The position numbers and the translations under genes were made by a program. A DNA stretch of 64,000 nucleotides, taken from the NCBI GenBank assembly GCA_943842245.1, contig CALTAJ010000002.1:124001-188000 (forward strand), read 5' to 3'. The stretch's first letter is position 1. Every line of letters starts with the position of its first letter. The notes under the pieces are model-generated. The model saw nothing but the letters and a program-made list of their open reading frames with translations. It was not told the origin of the DNA and searched no databases. This stretch comes from an uncultured Flavobacteriaceae bacterium (GTDB lineage: Bacteria > Bacteroidota > Bacteroidia > Flavobacteriales > Flavobacteriaceae). Positions 7,933 to 17,842 of this stretch are shown piece by piece.

Positions 7933-9825
7933 TTAATTTTTCATCCATGAATTTCTTAATGATATTGCTTTTTGTGTTGCATTTGGATCATTAATCACTC
8001 CACTTACAATTGCAGATGGACTTCCTGTTATCCCATTGAAAGTCATTATTTCGCCATCACGCTTAATCGTAATGCTAAATTCAGTTTGATTATCCCACAT
8101 AAAACTAGAAGTAAATATCGCATTAATTTCATTTATATTTTCTTGCTTAATTTCAGGAATCATTTTACCGTCAAGGCCTAAAAAAATATCTCCTTTTTTA
8201 ACTCCCATATTTTTTATAGTTGTATTTAATCCATCCACAAAATACATAACATTCCCATCATCATTCGGTTTTGGAGTAAAAAAAGGATTTTGATCGTCCT
8301 TGAAAAGTATACTTCTAAGCGGAACATTAGCATCTCCTATAGTTAAACCAACCTTATTAAAATACTCCATATAATCTATTGGTTTTGTACCCTCAACATG
8401 AGTTTTAAAAAAAAGCCCCACTTCAGGGTATGTCATTGTAATAATTTCATCAATAAGTTCATCATCCTTAAATGGTTTTTCAGTTCCGTATCGCTTAGCT
8501 AAATTTTGCATAACCCAAAGAATTCCACGTTCGCCTCCACTCTGTTCACGAATAATTATATCTAAGCACATATTAATTAAAGCACCTTTCTGATACACAT
8601 TTCCATAATTAGTTTGAAATGGTTCATCAACAATTCCAGCACTCATCTCTGTAAAAGACATACTATCGTCGTATCTTTTAGAATAATTCAATTTTTCAAG
8701 AATACGATTGTAAAAATTTTGTTCATCTATTAAACCTTGATTAATTTGAAATAAATTTGCAAAATATTCTGTTGTCCCTTCATACATCCATAAATGTTTT
8801 GACATTAATGGAGTATTATATTCAAAATTGTGAATTTCCTCTGAGTGAATATTTAACGGAGTAAGTGTATGGAAAAATTCATGGGAAACAACATCAATAA
8901 GGCTTTTGGTTAGTTCTTGAGGTTTCATTTGGTCAACAAAAACAACTGTTGTTGAAGTGTGGTGCTCTAGCGCACCCATTACTCCACCAAAGTATTGCAG
9001 GTCTTCCATGTCCATTAAATGGAGTAAAATATCATAAGAAGCAGTATTGTTAGCTTCTCCTAAAAAGTTCTTCTGAGCTATCATCATTTCTTCGATAGCT
9101 GGCTGATATTCCTCTGCTTTGTGAATACCTGAGGGAGAATATACTGCCATACCTACCTTGATATTTTCTAAGTCAAACGAAATTGCATTAGGCTCACTAT
9201 ATAAAATCGGATTATCAATAATATGAAAGTATCTTTTAGCTAAAAAGATATCCAGACTATCACTTTTAGAAATACTAGGTAAAGATGTAAAAGATTTTAA
9301 TTTTTTTGGAGAAACTATGCTAAGATTATAAGGAATTTCTTTCATCCCCTCAAAATAACCTATCATACTATGAAGGTTTAATAAAAATGTATCATTCTCC
9401 TTAAAATTAGTTCCTCCCATAGGATAAATCTCATTTCCACCGTCAGATCCATCAAAAGTATCGTTAGCCATGTATGTTAGCTTAGAGAGTTTCTTAGCCT
9501 TGTAAATCCTCCAACTATTCTTGTCTAAGGATTCTACAGGTAATAAATTCCCTTTTTTATCAAATGCCTTTAGATTTTCAATAAATCGTCCAAAATTGGA
9601 ATACTCGTATGTGCCAGGAACGATTTGGGGGATATAAAAGATTATTTCATCATTTTCCACCCTCGAAGGAGAAACGCTGATCTGGACTTTATCGTCTTTA
9701 ATATCAATTAAATCAATATTAGCTAAAATTTTTGATGGTTCATTGATACTATTATTTTTTAATGCCGAACAAGAAAAAAATAATACCGATACAGTTAGAC
9801 TTAAAAAATATTGTATGCTGTTCAT
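7933..9825 (-). CDS. M61 family (glycyl aminopeptidase-type) metallopeptidase lipoprotein
   Basis: 630 residues. A signal peptide ends at a lipobox-like FFSC (C19), so this is probably a lipid-anchored protein of the periplasm or outer membrane. The zinc site is H315-E316-F-F-H319 with the third ligand E349 in WMYEGTTEY, the M61 arrangement. A beta-sandwich N-terminal domain (about 30-240) precedes the thermolysin-like core. A PDZ domain follows (about 495-610; MGVKKGDIFLGLDGK). The set N-domain/catalytic/PDZ and the length fit family M61. It is followed after 18 bp on the same strand by nothing but is itself preceded by the DUF2461 gene, with which it probably forms a two-gene unit. Confidence 0.88.
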   Translation of the reverse strand: MNSIQYFLSLTVSVLFFSCSALKNNSINEPSKILANIDLIDIKDDKVQISVSPSRVENDEIIFYIPQIVPGTYEYSNFGRFIENLKAFDKKGNLLPVESLDKNSWRIYKAKKLSKLTYMANDTFDGSDGGNEIYPMGGTNFKENDTFLLNLHSMIGYFEGMKEIPYNLSIVSPKKLKSFTSLPSISKSDSLDIFLAKRYFHIIDNPILYSEPNAISFDLENIKVGMAVYSPSGIHKAEEYQPAIEEMMIAQKNFLGEANNTASYDILLHLMDMEDLQYFGGVMGALEHHTSTTVVFVDQMKPQELTKSLIDVVSHEFFHTLTPLNIHSEEIHNFEYNTPLMSKHLWMYEGTTEYFANLFQINQGLIDEQNFYNRILEKLNYSKRYDDSMSFTEMSAGIVDEPFQTNYGNVYQKGALINMCLDIIIREQSGGERGILWVMQNLAKRYGTEKPFKDDELIDEIITMTYPEVGLFFKTHVEGTKPIDYMEYFNKVGLTIGDANVPLRSILFKDDQNPFFTPKPNDDGNVMYFVDGLNTTIKNMGVKKGDIFLGLDGKMIPEIKQENINEINAIFTSSFMWDNQTEFSITIKRDGEIMTFNGITGSPSAIVSGVINDPNATQKAISLRNSWMKN

Positions 9826-9843
9826 ATTTAGTAGTATGAGGAT

Positions 9844-10515
9844 TTATAATGTTGAAATTCCATTAAGATCTGTAGTTAAAACGTTAGTCATATAGTCAAA
9901 AAAAGGTCTAATGGCTTTAAAATGTTGAATAATTTGATTTTGAAAATCAGACGAAATTACGCTTTTATCATCAAATTTCTTTAAGAAAATAAATTGTTTA
10001 TGGCGAATTAAATCAATGTCAGGATGTTCTATGCTAAAACCCTTGGGTGATGTTTTAACAACCTCCCCTTGGATGTCACCCCAAAATCTTTTAAATATTT
10101 TATCATCAATAATTTCTCTAAGCTCTTGTGCATCTATTTCCAATTCTTTTCTAATCCTTAAAAGATCTACAGGATTTGGATTCCAAAAACCTGAAGCAAT
10201 AAAACTATTTTGTGGAGCAATGTGTAAATAATAACCACCTCTAAGATTCGGTTTTTTTCTGTGAAAGCTAATACCAAAATGCGTTTTGTAAGGAGTTTTA
10301 TTTTTTGAAAAACGAACATCACGATAGATGCGAAAAATCTTTACTTTTTCGATGTTATCTGTTTTCTCTAGCTCTTGCTTAACTAATTCATTAAATTTTT
10401 TCACCTCTAATTCTAAGGCCTTGAATCTGATTTTTTGAGGTTCAAACCATTCACGAGTATTATTTTTTGCTAGAGCTTTGTAAAAAGTAAATACATCAGG
10501 ATTAATTGTATTCAT
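9844..10515 (-). CDS. DUF2461 (TIGR02453) family protein
   Basis: 223 residues, close to the family norm. Signatures are FYKALAKNNTREWFEPQK at the N-terminus, the IFRIYRDVRFSKNKTPYKTHFG core in fragments (RIYRDVRFS, KTPYKTHFG) and GGYYLHIAPQNSFIASGFW. DUF2461 is a widespread cytosolic family of unknown biochemical role found in bacteria and fungi. The gene lies 18 bp upstream of the M61 peptidase on the same strand, so co-transcription is likely, but nothing links the two functionally. Confidence 0.87.
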   Translation of the reverse strand: MNTINPDVFTFYKALAKNNTREWFEPQKIRFKALELEVKKFNELVKQELEKTDNIEKVKIFRIYRDVRFSKNKTPYKTHFGISFHRKKPNLRGGYYLHIAPQNSFIASGFWNPNPVDLLRIRKELEIDAQELREIIDDKIFKRFWGDIQGEVVKTSPKGFSIEHPDIDLIRHKQFIFLKKFDDKSVISSDFQNQIIQHFKAIRPFFDYMTNVLTTDLNGISTL

Positions 10516-10577
10516 AATTCAATTTTAGATCATAATTAATAAACTTTCATTTAGCTTTAAATTATTAAAATAAATAA

Positions 10578-11540
10578 TTATTGTAAGATTAAGTTATTAG
10601 CCAAATTTAGAAGATTTTTCTTCTGCTTCAAGGTTCGTTTTATAGGTAATTGAGCTAAACCAATTAATCGTCTAATAATCTCAATTCCACAATAAATTTT
10701 TGTCATATTTACATTTATCTTTCCTTGATAATTTTTTATTACAAGATCAAAAAATGATCTCTGTCCTGTTGTCAAAATAATATGTGCCGCCATGACTCCT
10801 AAATCAAATTCTTTAGGGCCTAAAAAACTAAACTCAGGATCAATTATGCATAATCTTTTGTCTAATTGAATCCAACTTCCAGGATAATAATCACCATGTA
10901 ATAGAGTGTCACCTTTTTCCATATAAATTTTACCTGCCTCTGATATTTTTTTAAACAATATTTTATTTGTTTTAAATGGTTTAGCTAGCTCCTTCAATCC
11001 CTTTTGAACATGGTCTAATGGAAAATCATTCTCTATAAAAGGTAAAATGAAAATATGCTGATGATTAAGTTTTCGCAGGAGTTTATTTTCTGGATATACT
11101 TTAGAGATTTTTTGTTGATGAATATAATTAAGTCCCATTATTAAATTATCAATAAAATCTTTTGAAATAATAGTGCTTTGGTAAATGGAGGTTAAATCTT
11201 CGCAAGTACCTAAATCCTCTAAAAATAAAATATAATTTTTTGTATCAAATTTTAAAACTTTTGGGAAAAAAGAGTTTACCCCTACTTGACTATAAAAGTT
11301 ATATTCTACATTAATTCGATTTAGCGGAGCAGATAGTTTAGGGTATTTTACAACAAACGATCGAGATTGTTTAAGAATAAAAGAACGTTGATTTGTTATT
11401 AAACGTATAACTATATTCATATTTCCCTCTCCAGGAATTTCTTTATCAATTAAAACTTCATTTTTTTTTAAAAAATTAATTCTATTTTTTAAATAATCAT
11501 TTAATTCATCAACAGGTGTTTTTTGATCAAAAAGGATCAT
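10578..11540 (-). CDS. APH-fold small-molecule kinase (methylthioribose/sugar-kinase-like)
   Basis: 320 residues with the aminoglycoside phosphotransferase fold. The ATP-binding lysine is K57 in SFILKQS, the catalytic loop is H215-G-D217, and the metal-binding motif is IID234-PE236. The stretch DPEFSFLGPKEFDLG resembles the DPEFAFYGPMGFDIG segment of methylthioribose kinase (MtnK), more than classical APH enzymes. This is a family resemblance from memory, not a search result. It overlaps the end of a nucleoside hydrolase gene by 14 bp. That pairing suggests phosphorylation of the sugar released from a nucleoside. Choline or fructosamine kinase activity cannot be excluded. Confidence 0.65.
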   Translation of the reverse strand: MILFDQKTPVDELNDYLKNRINFLKKNEVLIDKEIPGEGNMNIVIRLITNQRSFILKQSRSFVVKYPKLSAPLNRINVEYNFYSQVGVNSFFPKVLKFDTKNYILFLEDLGTCEDLTSIYQSTIISKDFIDNLIMGLNYIHQQKISKVYPENKLLRKLNHQHIFILPFIENDFPLDHVQKGLKELAKPFKTNKILFKKISEAGKIYMEKGDTLLHGDYYPGSWIQLDKRLCIIDPEFSFLGPKEFDLGVMAAHIILTTGQRSFFDLVIKNYQGKINVNMTKIYCGIEIIRRLIGLAQLPIKRTLKQKKNLLNLANNLILQ

Positions 11541-12471
11541 GTGGTATATGATTTATTAAAGTTTTGTAATGTTTCCAAAAGTCATCTTCCATTTTCTTAG
11601 AATCAATTGCCGTGTATATTAGAATATTACGATCAAGATTGTCCAAAGGTGTTTTAAATTGCTTAATATTAGTGAATTCTGGATTAATTAAAGCTTCAAT
11701 AATTGCTAGATCCCACATAATCCAATATTTTTTTTCTATATCTTTTTTAGTCCACCATCTTTCATATTCTATCCAACGCTGTTTTAGATAGTTACCAAGG
11801 GGATTGTCACCTAAATTATTAAAAGCAATAGATTTTTTAAAAACTAAGTATTGACTGGTTGTAGCAGACATTACCCTAAAATCTAATCCTTTGGAATCTA
11901 AAAGAAAGTTAGTAGCAGTTATATCATTATTAGTATTGAATTCTTTTTTATCGTATGTATTTTTTTTAGTATCATGCCAAAAACCTACATATAAAACTAC
12001 TAGTTTAGATTTTATTTCTGGTGCCTCTAATAATGCTGAAGCTACATTAGTACATGAACCTAAAATTATCAAATAAAGCTTTTTTTCTTTTGGAAGAATC
12101 CTTGCTTGATCAATTATAAATTGGCTAGCATCTGAAATTTGTGGAGTTTTCGCGTTCTTTAATGGAAGCGAACTTCCAACAAAAAGTGGCACCTGAAAGT
12201 TCGGAATTAAACCAATAAATTCCTTGTTTATTTCATGACTTTCTAGGGCTGTATTGTTAGAAGCATAAGGGGAAGTGTGAAATTGTGCAGCTGTAATTCC
12301 TAAAAGTCTAAAATTGGGCTCTTGGATAGCTCTTGTGATAGCAAATAGATCATCTATCTCATTTGCAGAGTCTGTATCGATGATTACATTTAGTCTTGAT
12401 TCTTTTTTTTGAGCAGCAGAAAAAAAATTATGAAGGATTATAAAACAAAAAATTAGGTTTTTCACGGTCAT
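11527..12471 (-). CDS. Inosine/uridine-preferring nucleoside hydrolase family protein, exported
   Basis: 314 residues from the ATG at 12471. A signal peptide (KNLIFCFIILHNFFSAA) precedes the catalytic domain. The calcium-binding aspartate cluster is IID32-T-D34...EID40-D41, and later blocks include ILGSCTNVASAL and WDLAIIEAL. The usual DTDPG..DDA motif is here DTDSANEIDD, a diverged form. A longer start at 12534 exists but would place the signal peptide internally, so the shorter one is preferred. The enzyme would split a nucleoside into base and ribose. The downstream kinase gene overlaps by 14 bp, indicating coupling. Confidence 0.75.
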   Translation of the reverse strand: MTVKNLIFCFIILHNFFSAAQKKESRLNVIIDTDSANEIDDLFAITRAIQEPNFRLLGITAAQFHTSPYASNNTALESHEINKEFIGLIPNFQVPLFVGSSLPLKNAKTPQISDASQFIIDQARILPKEKKLYLIILGSCTNVASALLEAPEIKSKLVVLYVGFWHDTKKNTYDKKEFNTNNDITATNFLLDSKGLDFRVMSATTSQYLVFKKSIAFNNLGDNPLGNYLKQRWIEYERWWTKKDIEKKYWIMWDLAIIEALINPEFTNIKQFKTPLDNLDRNILIYTAIDSKKMEDDFWKHYKTLINHIPHDPF

Positions 12472-12619
12472 ATATAATGACAATATTACTAAAATAGATG
12501 GAAAATATATATTGAAATTTATATAATTCATCAATATAAATTAATTGCTTTTAGACTTATCAAAATTTAAATATTTAGATTGTTTTTTGGCCTTAAAAAT
12601 CTATTTTTATAAAAAAACA

Positions 12620-13030
12620 ATGAATGGTAGACACAATGACTTATTGAAAATTCGTCCCAAAATTAAGAAGGTTAAAGACTTACCAAATATGAGTAATGAT
12701 GAACGTTTTCAAAACGAAACTATTCGTCCAATATTAAAGCTTCAGAATCCATTATTTATATTGGTATTCAAAAATTACATTGAAAAACGAAAAAGGGTAT
12801 TTTATGATTTAAGTTTAGATGAAAAAATGATTTATATAGAAAGTAGTATAGTTAAAGACCAAAGTTTTCATAACTCATTAAAAGGGATAATTATAGGGCA
12901 TTTTACTGTAGCTGAATACCGACAATACATATTACATTTTTCTTCACTTAACAAAAGAATGATGAATATGTTGATTAAAAGGCTTCAAAATCAGATTGAA
13001 GTCTTTGATTTAAGTTTTTCGTCGAAGTAA
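12620..13030 (+). CDS. Conserved flavobacterial protein of unknown function (often labelled 'glyoxalase')
   Basis: 136 residues from the ATG at 12620. The frame extends upstream to a TTG at 12545, but that extension (hydrophobic and K-rich) is not expected in relatives. The core NETIRPILKLQNPLFILVFKNYI, in shorter pieces ETIRPILKLQ, FVKNYI-like FKNYIEKRK and LNKRMMNMLIKRLQ, matches a family I recall from many Flavobacteriaceae. Some are annotated as glyoxalase, without a visible glyoxalase fold. It is alpha-helical, charged and probably cytosolic. The 3' end overlaps hisI tail-to-tail by 21 bp. Confidence 0.6.
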   Translation: MNGRHNDLLKIRPKIKKVKDLPNMSNDERFQNETIRPILKLQNPLFILVFKNYIEKRKRVFYDLSLDEKMIYIESSIVKDQSFHNSLKGIIIGHFTVAEYRQYILHFSSLNKRMMNMLIKRLQNQIEVFDLSFSSK

Positions 13031-13606
13031 TACATCTTCAATATCATTCAGGCTGAAACCTTTGGCTTTAAGTAATATTAAATAGTGAAATAGTAAATCT
13101 GCACTTTCGTTTAAAAACAACTCTTTGTCGTCATCTTTTGCTTCAATAATTGTTTCAATAGCTTCCTCCCCTACTTTTTGAGCAATTTTATTGATGCCTT
13201 TTCTAAATAAAGAAGCTACATAGCTATCATCTTGATTGTCTATCTTACGTTTTGAAATAGTTTTTTCTAGTATTGAGAAGAAACCAAAATTACTTTTATT
13301 TTCTTGACCCCAACAGGTATCGTCCCCTTCATGGCAAGTAGGACCTTGAGGATTTGCTTGAATCAAAAGTGCATCTTTATCACAGTCAGCTTTTATATCA
13401 ACTAATTGAAGAAAGTTTCCACTTGTTTCTCCTTTAGTCCAAAGACGTTGTTTTGAGCGACTATAAAAAGTAACTTTACCTGTTTTTCTGGTAATAGCTA
13501 AGGACTCTTTATTCATATAACCAAGCATTAATACAATTTTAGTAGTAGCGTCTTGTATTATGGCAGGTACCAGTCCATCTGTGTTTTTTGAAAAATTGAG
13601 TTTCAT
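13010..13606 (-). CDS. hisI: Bifunctional phosphoribosyl-AMP cyclohydrolase / phosphoribosyl-ATP pyrophosphatase
   Basis: HisIE, 198 residues, catalysing steps 2 and 3 of histidine synthesis. The cyclohydrolase domain (about 1-105) shows MLGYMNKESL, SRSKQRLWTKGETSGN and the zinc cysteines of DIKADCDKDAL and PTCHEGDDTCWG. The pyrophosphatase domain (about 108-198) is helical with KVGEEAIETIIEAK and NESADLLFHYL, the EExxE/ExxD metal motifs. It is the last gene of the his operon, starting 4 bp after the hisF stop. Its end overlaps the convergent gene of unknown function. Confidence 0.95.
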   Translation of the reverse strand: MKLNFSKNTDGLVPAIIQDATTKIVLMLGYMNKESLAITRKTGKVTFYSRSKQRLWTKGETSGNFLQLVDIKADCDKDALLIQANPQGPTCHEGDDTCWGQENKSNFGFFSILEKTISKRKIDNQDDSYVASLFRKGINKIAQKVGEEAIETIIEAKDDDKELFLNESADLLFHYLILLKAKGFSLNDIEDVLLRRKT

Positions 13607-13610
13607 AGGC

Positions 13611-14366
13611 TTAAATTCTTACTGCTATTTGCTGTTTATTAAGTTGTTTTTTTAAATCAGGTATATTTATTTCTCCAAAGTGAAATACACTGGCTGCTAG
13701 TGCTGCATCTGCTTTTCCAGTTTTGAAAGTATCAATAAAATGATTGACACAACCAGCTCCGCCCGAAGCGATTATCGGAATGTTTATCGTTTCTGATAAC
13801 CTTGCTAAAGCTTCATTAGCAAAGCCATTTTTTGTTCCGTCGTGGTCCATAGAAGTAAACAATATTTCACCGGCACCACGTTCTTCTAATTCCTGTGCCC
13901 ACTCAAAGAGATTAATTTTTGTTGGTATTTTTCCTCCTACTAAGTGAACTTTCCATTGACCATCAATTTTTTTTGCATCAATTGCAACAACTAAACATTG
14001 ACTTCCAAAATGCATTGCAACCTCATTTATAAGATTTGGCCGATTAACTGCTGCAGAATTAATAGAAATCTTATCAGCCCCGTTTTTTAAAAGTATAGAA
14101 ACATCCTGTACAGAACAAATTCCGCCACCTACTGTAAATGGAATATCGATTGCTTCAGCTACTTTTAAGACAAGTTTTGATAGTGTTTTACGTTTTTGTT
14201 CCGTCGCAGATATATCCAAAAATACCAATTCATCAGCATTTTGATGTGCATATTGTGAAGCTAATTCAACAGGATCGCCTGCATCACGTAAATTGACAAA
14301 ATTAATCCCTTTAACAGTTCTACCGTTTTTTATGTCTAAGCAAGGAATTATACGTTTGGTAAGCAT
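13611..14366 (-). CDS. hisF: Imidazole glycerol phosphate synthase, cyclase subunit
   Basis: 251-residue TIM barrel. The N-terminus [20 protein letters not shown] carries the first catalytic aspartate (D11). The second, D130, lies in VVAIDAKK. Phosphate-binding strands are VGGGICS and the late [10 protein letters not shown]. With HisH it converts PRFAR and glutamine-derived ammonia to IGP and AICAR. The gene is separated from hisA by 1 bp and from hisI by 4 bp, inside the operon. Length is typical of the family. Confidence 0.96.
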   Translation of the reverse strand: MLTKRIIPCLDIKNGRTVKGINFVNLRDAGDPVELASQYAHQNADELVFLDISATEQKRKTLSKLVLKVAEAIDIPFTVGGGICSVQDVSILLKNGADKISINSAAVNRPNLINEVAMHFGSQCLVVAIDAKKIDGQWKVHLVGGKIPTKINLFEWAQELEERGAGEILFTSMDHDGTKNGFANEALARLSETINIPIIASGGAGCVNHFIDTFKTGKADAALAASVFHFGEINIPDLKKQLNKQQIAVRI

Positions 14367-14367
14367 T

Positions 14368-15093
14368 TTAATTGTTTAAAAGGATAAATTGTTCTAATTG
14401 TGTTAAAGTGATTCGTTTTTCATAAATAGCTTTTCCTATAATTGCTCCTTCGCATCCCATTTCAGAAAGAATAGGTAGTTCCTCAAATTGGGAGATGCCA
14501 CCAGAAGCGATAAGTTTTACCTTAGTTTCTTTTAATATTTTCTTATATAAATTAAAAGAAGGACCCTGAAGCATTCCGTCCTTACTGATGTCGGTGCAAA
14601 TAATGTATTTTACTCCTTGTGATTTATATTGATCTAAAAACTTAAATATTGATTGATTTGAAATTTCTAACCAACCGTTTGTAGCAATATATCCACCAGA
14701 TACATCAGCTCCTAAGATTATCTTTTCTGGTCCATAAGTAGTTAACCATTTTTTAAACACTTCAGGTTCTTTAACCGCAATGCTTCCACCAGTAATCTGC
14801 TCTGCACCACTGTCAAAGGCAACTCTTAAATCTTCATCACTTTTAAGTCCACCCCCAAAGTCGATTTTTAAATTAGTTTTGGTTGAAATCAATTCTAAAA
14901 CCTTATGATTTACAATATGTTTTGATTTAGCTCCATCTAAGTCTACAAGATGCAAATATTGAATTCCGTGGTCTTCGAATGCTTTAGCTACTTCAAGTGG
15001 GTCTTCATTATATATTTTTTGTGAACTAAAGTCTCCTTTAGAGAGCCGAACACACTTTCCATCAATAATATCTATAGCAGGGATTACTCTCAT
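14368..15093 (-). CDS. hisA: ProFAR isomerase (HisA)
   Basis: 241-residue TIM barrel, phosphoribosylformimino-5-aminoimidazole carboxamide ribotide isomerase. It shows the HisA N-terminus [17 protein letters not shown] with D8, [12 protein letters not shown], the phosphate loops DFGGGLKS and IASGGIS, and the second acid in CTDISKDGM. HisA and HisF are paralogues; the [14 protein letters not shown] start separates this one from HisF. The ATG overlaps the hisH stop in ATGA (15090-15093), indicating coupled translation. Confidence 0.96.
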   Translation of the reverse strand: MRVIPAIDIIDGKCVRLSKGDFSSQKIYNEDPLEVAKAFEDHGIQYLHLVDLDGAKSKHIVNHKVLELISTKTNLKIDFGGGLKSDEDLRVAFDSGAEQITGGSIAVKEPEVFKKWLTTYGPEKIILGADVSGGYIATNGWLEISNQSIFKFLDQYKSQGVKYIICTDISKDGMLQGPSFNLYKKILKETKVKLIASGGISQFEELPILSEMGCEGAIIGKAIYEKRITLTQLEQFILLNN

Positions 15094-15668
15094 AAGGCTA
15101 AAAAATTTTTAAGTAATTGACTTCCTGATTTACTGCTCTTTTCTGGATGAAACTGTACACCATAAAAGTTGTTTTTTTTAAGAGCTACGCTGTAGGGTTC
15201 TCCATAGTCACTTTGAGCGATAGTCTCTTTAATTACAGGCACATAAAAAGAATGCACCAAATACATGAAGTCACCTTCTTTAATACCCTTAAAAAGAGGT
15301 AGTTGTAGTTTGTAAATATTATTCCAACCCATTTGAGGCACTTTGACTTGATTCGAAAAACGAATCACCTTTTCTTTGATGATTCCAAGACCATTAACTT
15401 CTCCTTCTTCAGTAGCTTCACATAATAATTGCATACCTAAACAAATTCCTAAAACAGGTTGCTTCAACATAGGAATTAATTTATCTAAGCCAGTTCCTTT
15501 TAACTTTCTCATAGCACTTCCTGCTGCGCCCTGCCCAGGAAAAATAACTTTCTCAGCTGCTTTAATCAACTTAGGATCATTAGTAAGAATACTTTTTGCT
15601 CCAAGACGCTGTAAAGCAAACTGTAAACTGCGAACATTTCCTGCATCATAATCAATTATAGCTATCAT
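15090..15668 (-). CDS. hisH: Imidazole glycerol phosphate synthase, glutamine amidotransferase subunit
   Basis: 192-residue class I glutaminase. The catalytic triad is C76 ([10 protein letters not shown]), H174 and E176 (VQFHPEKSS). The oxyanion strand includes [12 protein letters not shown]. It releases ammonia that passes through the HisF barrel. The gene abuts hisB (no intergenic base) and overlaps hisA by 4 bp. HisH and HisF are separated by hisA in the order, as in many his operons. Confidence 0.96.
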   Translation of the reverse strand: MIAIIDYDAGNVRSLQFALQRLGAKSILTNDPKLIKAAEKVIFPGQGAAGSAMRKLKGTGLDKLIPMLKQPVLGICLGMQLLCEATEEGEVNGLGIIKEKVIRFSNQVKVPQMGWNNIYKLQLPLFKGIKEGDFMYLVHSFYVPVIKETIAQSDYGEPYSVALKKNNFYGVQFHPEKSSKSGSQLLKNFLAL

Positions 15669-16796
15669 CTACAAACTGCCTTTAGTAGAAGGTAAAATCA
15701 TTTTATCTGAATCACGTTTTATTGCGGACTTAATAGCTTTTGCAAAAGCTTTAAAAATTGCCTCAATCTTATGATGTTCATTTTTTCCTTCTGCTTTAAT
15801 ATTTAAATTTGCCTTAGCGGCATCGCTAAAAGATTTAAAAAAGTGCATGAACATCTCTGTTGGCATTTTTCCTATCATTTCACGTTTGAATTCTGCTTTC
15901 CAAACTAACCAGTTACGTCCTCCAAAATCAATTGAAACTTGAGCCAAACAATCGTCCATAGGCAAGCAAAAGCCATATCTTTCAATACCAAGTTTATCCC
16001 CCAATGCTGCTGCAAAGCCCTCTCCTAGGACTATTGCAGTATCTTCAATGGTATGGTGCTCATCAACTTCTAAATCTCCTTTAACAATAAGTTCTAAATC
16101 TATACCACCATGTCGAGCTAATTGATCCAACATGTGGTCAAAAAAAACAATTCCCGAATCAATATGACTTATTCCACTTCCATCTAAGTTAAGCTTCATA
16201 TTGATTCTCGTTTCTTTTGTGATTCGCCTCTGAGTGACTATACGTTGTTCAAGTTTTAAAAAAGAATAGATTTCTTTCCACTTTGTCGTTTTTAGAACAA
16301 TAACTTCAGATGGATATTGACCTGATTCCTCTTGCCCTAATCTATCATTATTACAAAGAAAAAGTCCTTTAGCACCAAGATTTGACGCAAGTTCCATATC
16401 GGTTACACGATCTCCAATAACAAAAGAATTATGCAAGTCATAATCTTCAGAATTCATGTATTCAGTCAAGAGGCCTGTTTGTGGTTTACGTGTTGGCGCT
16501 TTATCTTCTGGAAAACTTTTGTCTATGAGTATCTTTTCAAATATCACTCCTTCGTTTTTGAAACTTTTTAAGAGAAAATTATGTGTGGGCCAAAAGGTGT
16601 CTTCAGGAAAACTATTAGTTCCTAAACCGTCTTGGTTGGTTATCATTACCAGCTCATAATCCAGCTCACGAGCAATCCTTCCTAAATAGGTAAAAACTTC
16701 AGGATAAAATATGAGTTTATCTAAGGAATCAAGCTGAAAATCCTTAGGTTCCATAGCTAAGGTTCCGTCACGATCGATAAAAAGTACTTTTTTCAT
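15669..16796 (-). CDS. hisB: Bifunctional histidinol-phosphatase / IGP dehydratase
   Basis: 375 residues, the fused form. The HAD-type histidinol-phosphatase domain (about 1-165) has FIDRDGT with nucleophile D8 and acid D10, and [12 protein letters not shown]. The dehydratase domain (about 185-375) has the paired metal motifs DEHHTIED and [11 protein letters not shown] plus [13 protein letters not shown]. It covers steps 7 and 9 of histidine synthesis. It overlaps hisC by an ATGA junction. The fusion is known in enterics and in many Bacteroidota. Confidence 0.96.
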   Translation of the reverse strand: MKKVLFIDRDGTLAMEPKDFQLDSLDKLIFYPEVFTYLGRIARELDYELVMITNQDGLGTNSFPEDTFWPTHNFLLKSFKNEGVIFEKILIDKSFPEDKAPTRKPQTGLLTEYMNSEDYDLHNSFVIGDRVTDMELASNLGAKGLFLCNNDRLGQEESGQYPSEVIVLKTTKWKEIYSFLKLEQRIVTQRRITKETRINMKLNLDGSGISHIDSGIVFFDHMLDQLARHGGIDLELIVKGDLEVDEHHTIEDTAIVLGEGFAAALGDKLGIERYGFCLPMDDCLAQVSIDFGGRNWLVWKAEFKREMIGKMPTEMFMHFFKSFSDAAKANLNIKAEGKNEHHKIEAIFKAFAKAIKSAIKRDSDKMILPSTKGSL

Positions 16797-17842
16797 TGAT
16801 TTTCTATGTTATATAAAGCTTTAATTAATGCATCATTTTCTTTTTTTAACCCTAAAGAGATTCGTAAAGTATTTTTACAGCCAAAATTCTTAGATGAATT
16901 CCTAACAACAATATTGTGATCTAATAATTGTTGGTATCTTAAACTACTGTTGTCAACAAGAACCATAATAAAGTTCGCGTCAGAAGGATAAATAGTTTTG
17001 ATAAAATTAATTTGATTTAGATCGCTGATAATACGTTTTCTCTCCTTAATCATAAAATCAACTTGATTTTGAACTTGATCTTGTTCGTTTAGCCGGTTTA
17101 TTGCAGCATTTATAGTAAGAGAATTTAAATTATAAGGCGCTTTGATACGATTGATGTAATTAATTAACTCAGGGTGAGCAAATGCCATTCCTAGCCTTGC
17201 TCCTGCCATCCCTTGAGCTTTTGAAAAGGTTTGACAGACTATCAAATTAGAATACTTTTCCAGCATCTCTATAAAAGAGGGGTTATCTGTGAATTCAATA
17301 TATGCCTCATCTAATACAACAAGTCCAGAAAAATTTTTAATAATTATTTCAATTTCCGCAGCATCAAAGCTATTAGCTGTAGGATTATTTGGTGTTGGTA
17401 TAAAAATGATTTTGGATTTTTCATTAGCTGCCTGTAAAATGGCGTTAGTATCAAGCTGAAAGTTTAAAATGAGGGGAATTTCCTTAACTTGAACACCATA
17501 GGTAAGGGCAGAGACTTTATACATTCCAAAGGTCGGAGGAACAATCATAATATGATCCTCTCCTGGTTCACAAAAGGCAATTATAATTTGTGAAATAAAT
17601 TCATCACTTCCATTACTTAAATAGACCTGCTCTGATCTTACATTTTTCCATGTTGCAATTTTAGATTTTAAATCCACTTGCATAGGATCAGGATAACGAT
17701 TAAAGGAAGATTGGAAAGGATTTTCATTTGCGTCCAACAAGATCATCTCACGCCCTTCATTCTTATATTCTTCACGTGCAGACTTGTATGGATTAAGCTC
17801 TAATATGCTTTTTCTAAAAAAACGATTAAATTTAGGCTTCAT
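16793..17842 (-). CDS. hisC: Histidinol-phosphate aminotransferase
   Basis: 349-residue fold type I PLP enzyme. The Schiff-base lysine is K208 in [14 protein letters not shown]. The N-terminal substrate loop LLDANENPF is characteristic of HisC, and LDEAYIEF carries the PLP-pyridine aspartate. Downstream phosphate-binding arginines are in LRISLGL. It converts imidazole acetol phosphate to histidinol phosphate using glutamate. The start overlaps the end of hisD by 11 bp and the end overlaps hisB by 4 bp. Confidence 0.95.
   Translation of the reverse strand: MKPKFNRFFRKSILELNPYKSAREEYKNEGREMILLDANENPFQSSFNRYPDPMQVDLKSKIATWKNVRSEQVYLSNGSDEFISQIIIAFCEPGEDHIMIVPPTFGMYKVSALTYGVQVKEIPLILNFQLDTNAILQAANEKSKIIFIPTPNNPTANSFDAAEIEIIIKNFSGLVVLDEAYIEFTDNPSFIEMLEKYSNLIVCQTFSKAQGMAGARLGMAFAHPELINYINRIKAPYNLNSLTINAAINRLNEQDQVQNQVDFMIKERKRIISDLNQINFIKTIYPSDANFIMVLVDNSSLRYQQLLDHNIVVRNSSKNFGCKNTLRISLGLKKENDALIKALYNIENQ

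Noticed and set aside
11602-12609. TATTTTTA/TATTTTAG sequences that resemble -7 boxes upstream of several genes (for example at 12602-12609)
   Set aside because: They lack the final TTTG of the consensus and are common in AT-rich DNA, so I did not list them as promoters.
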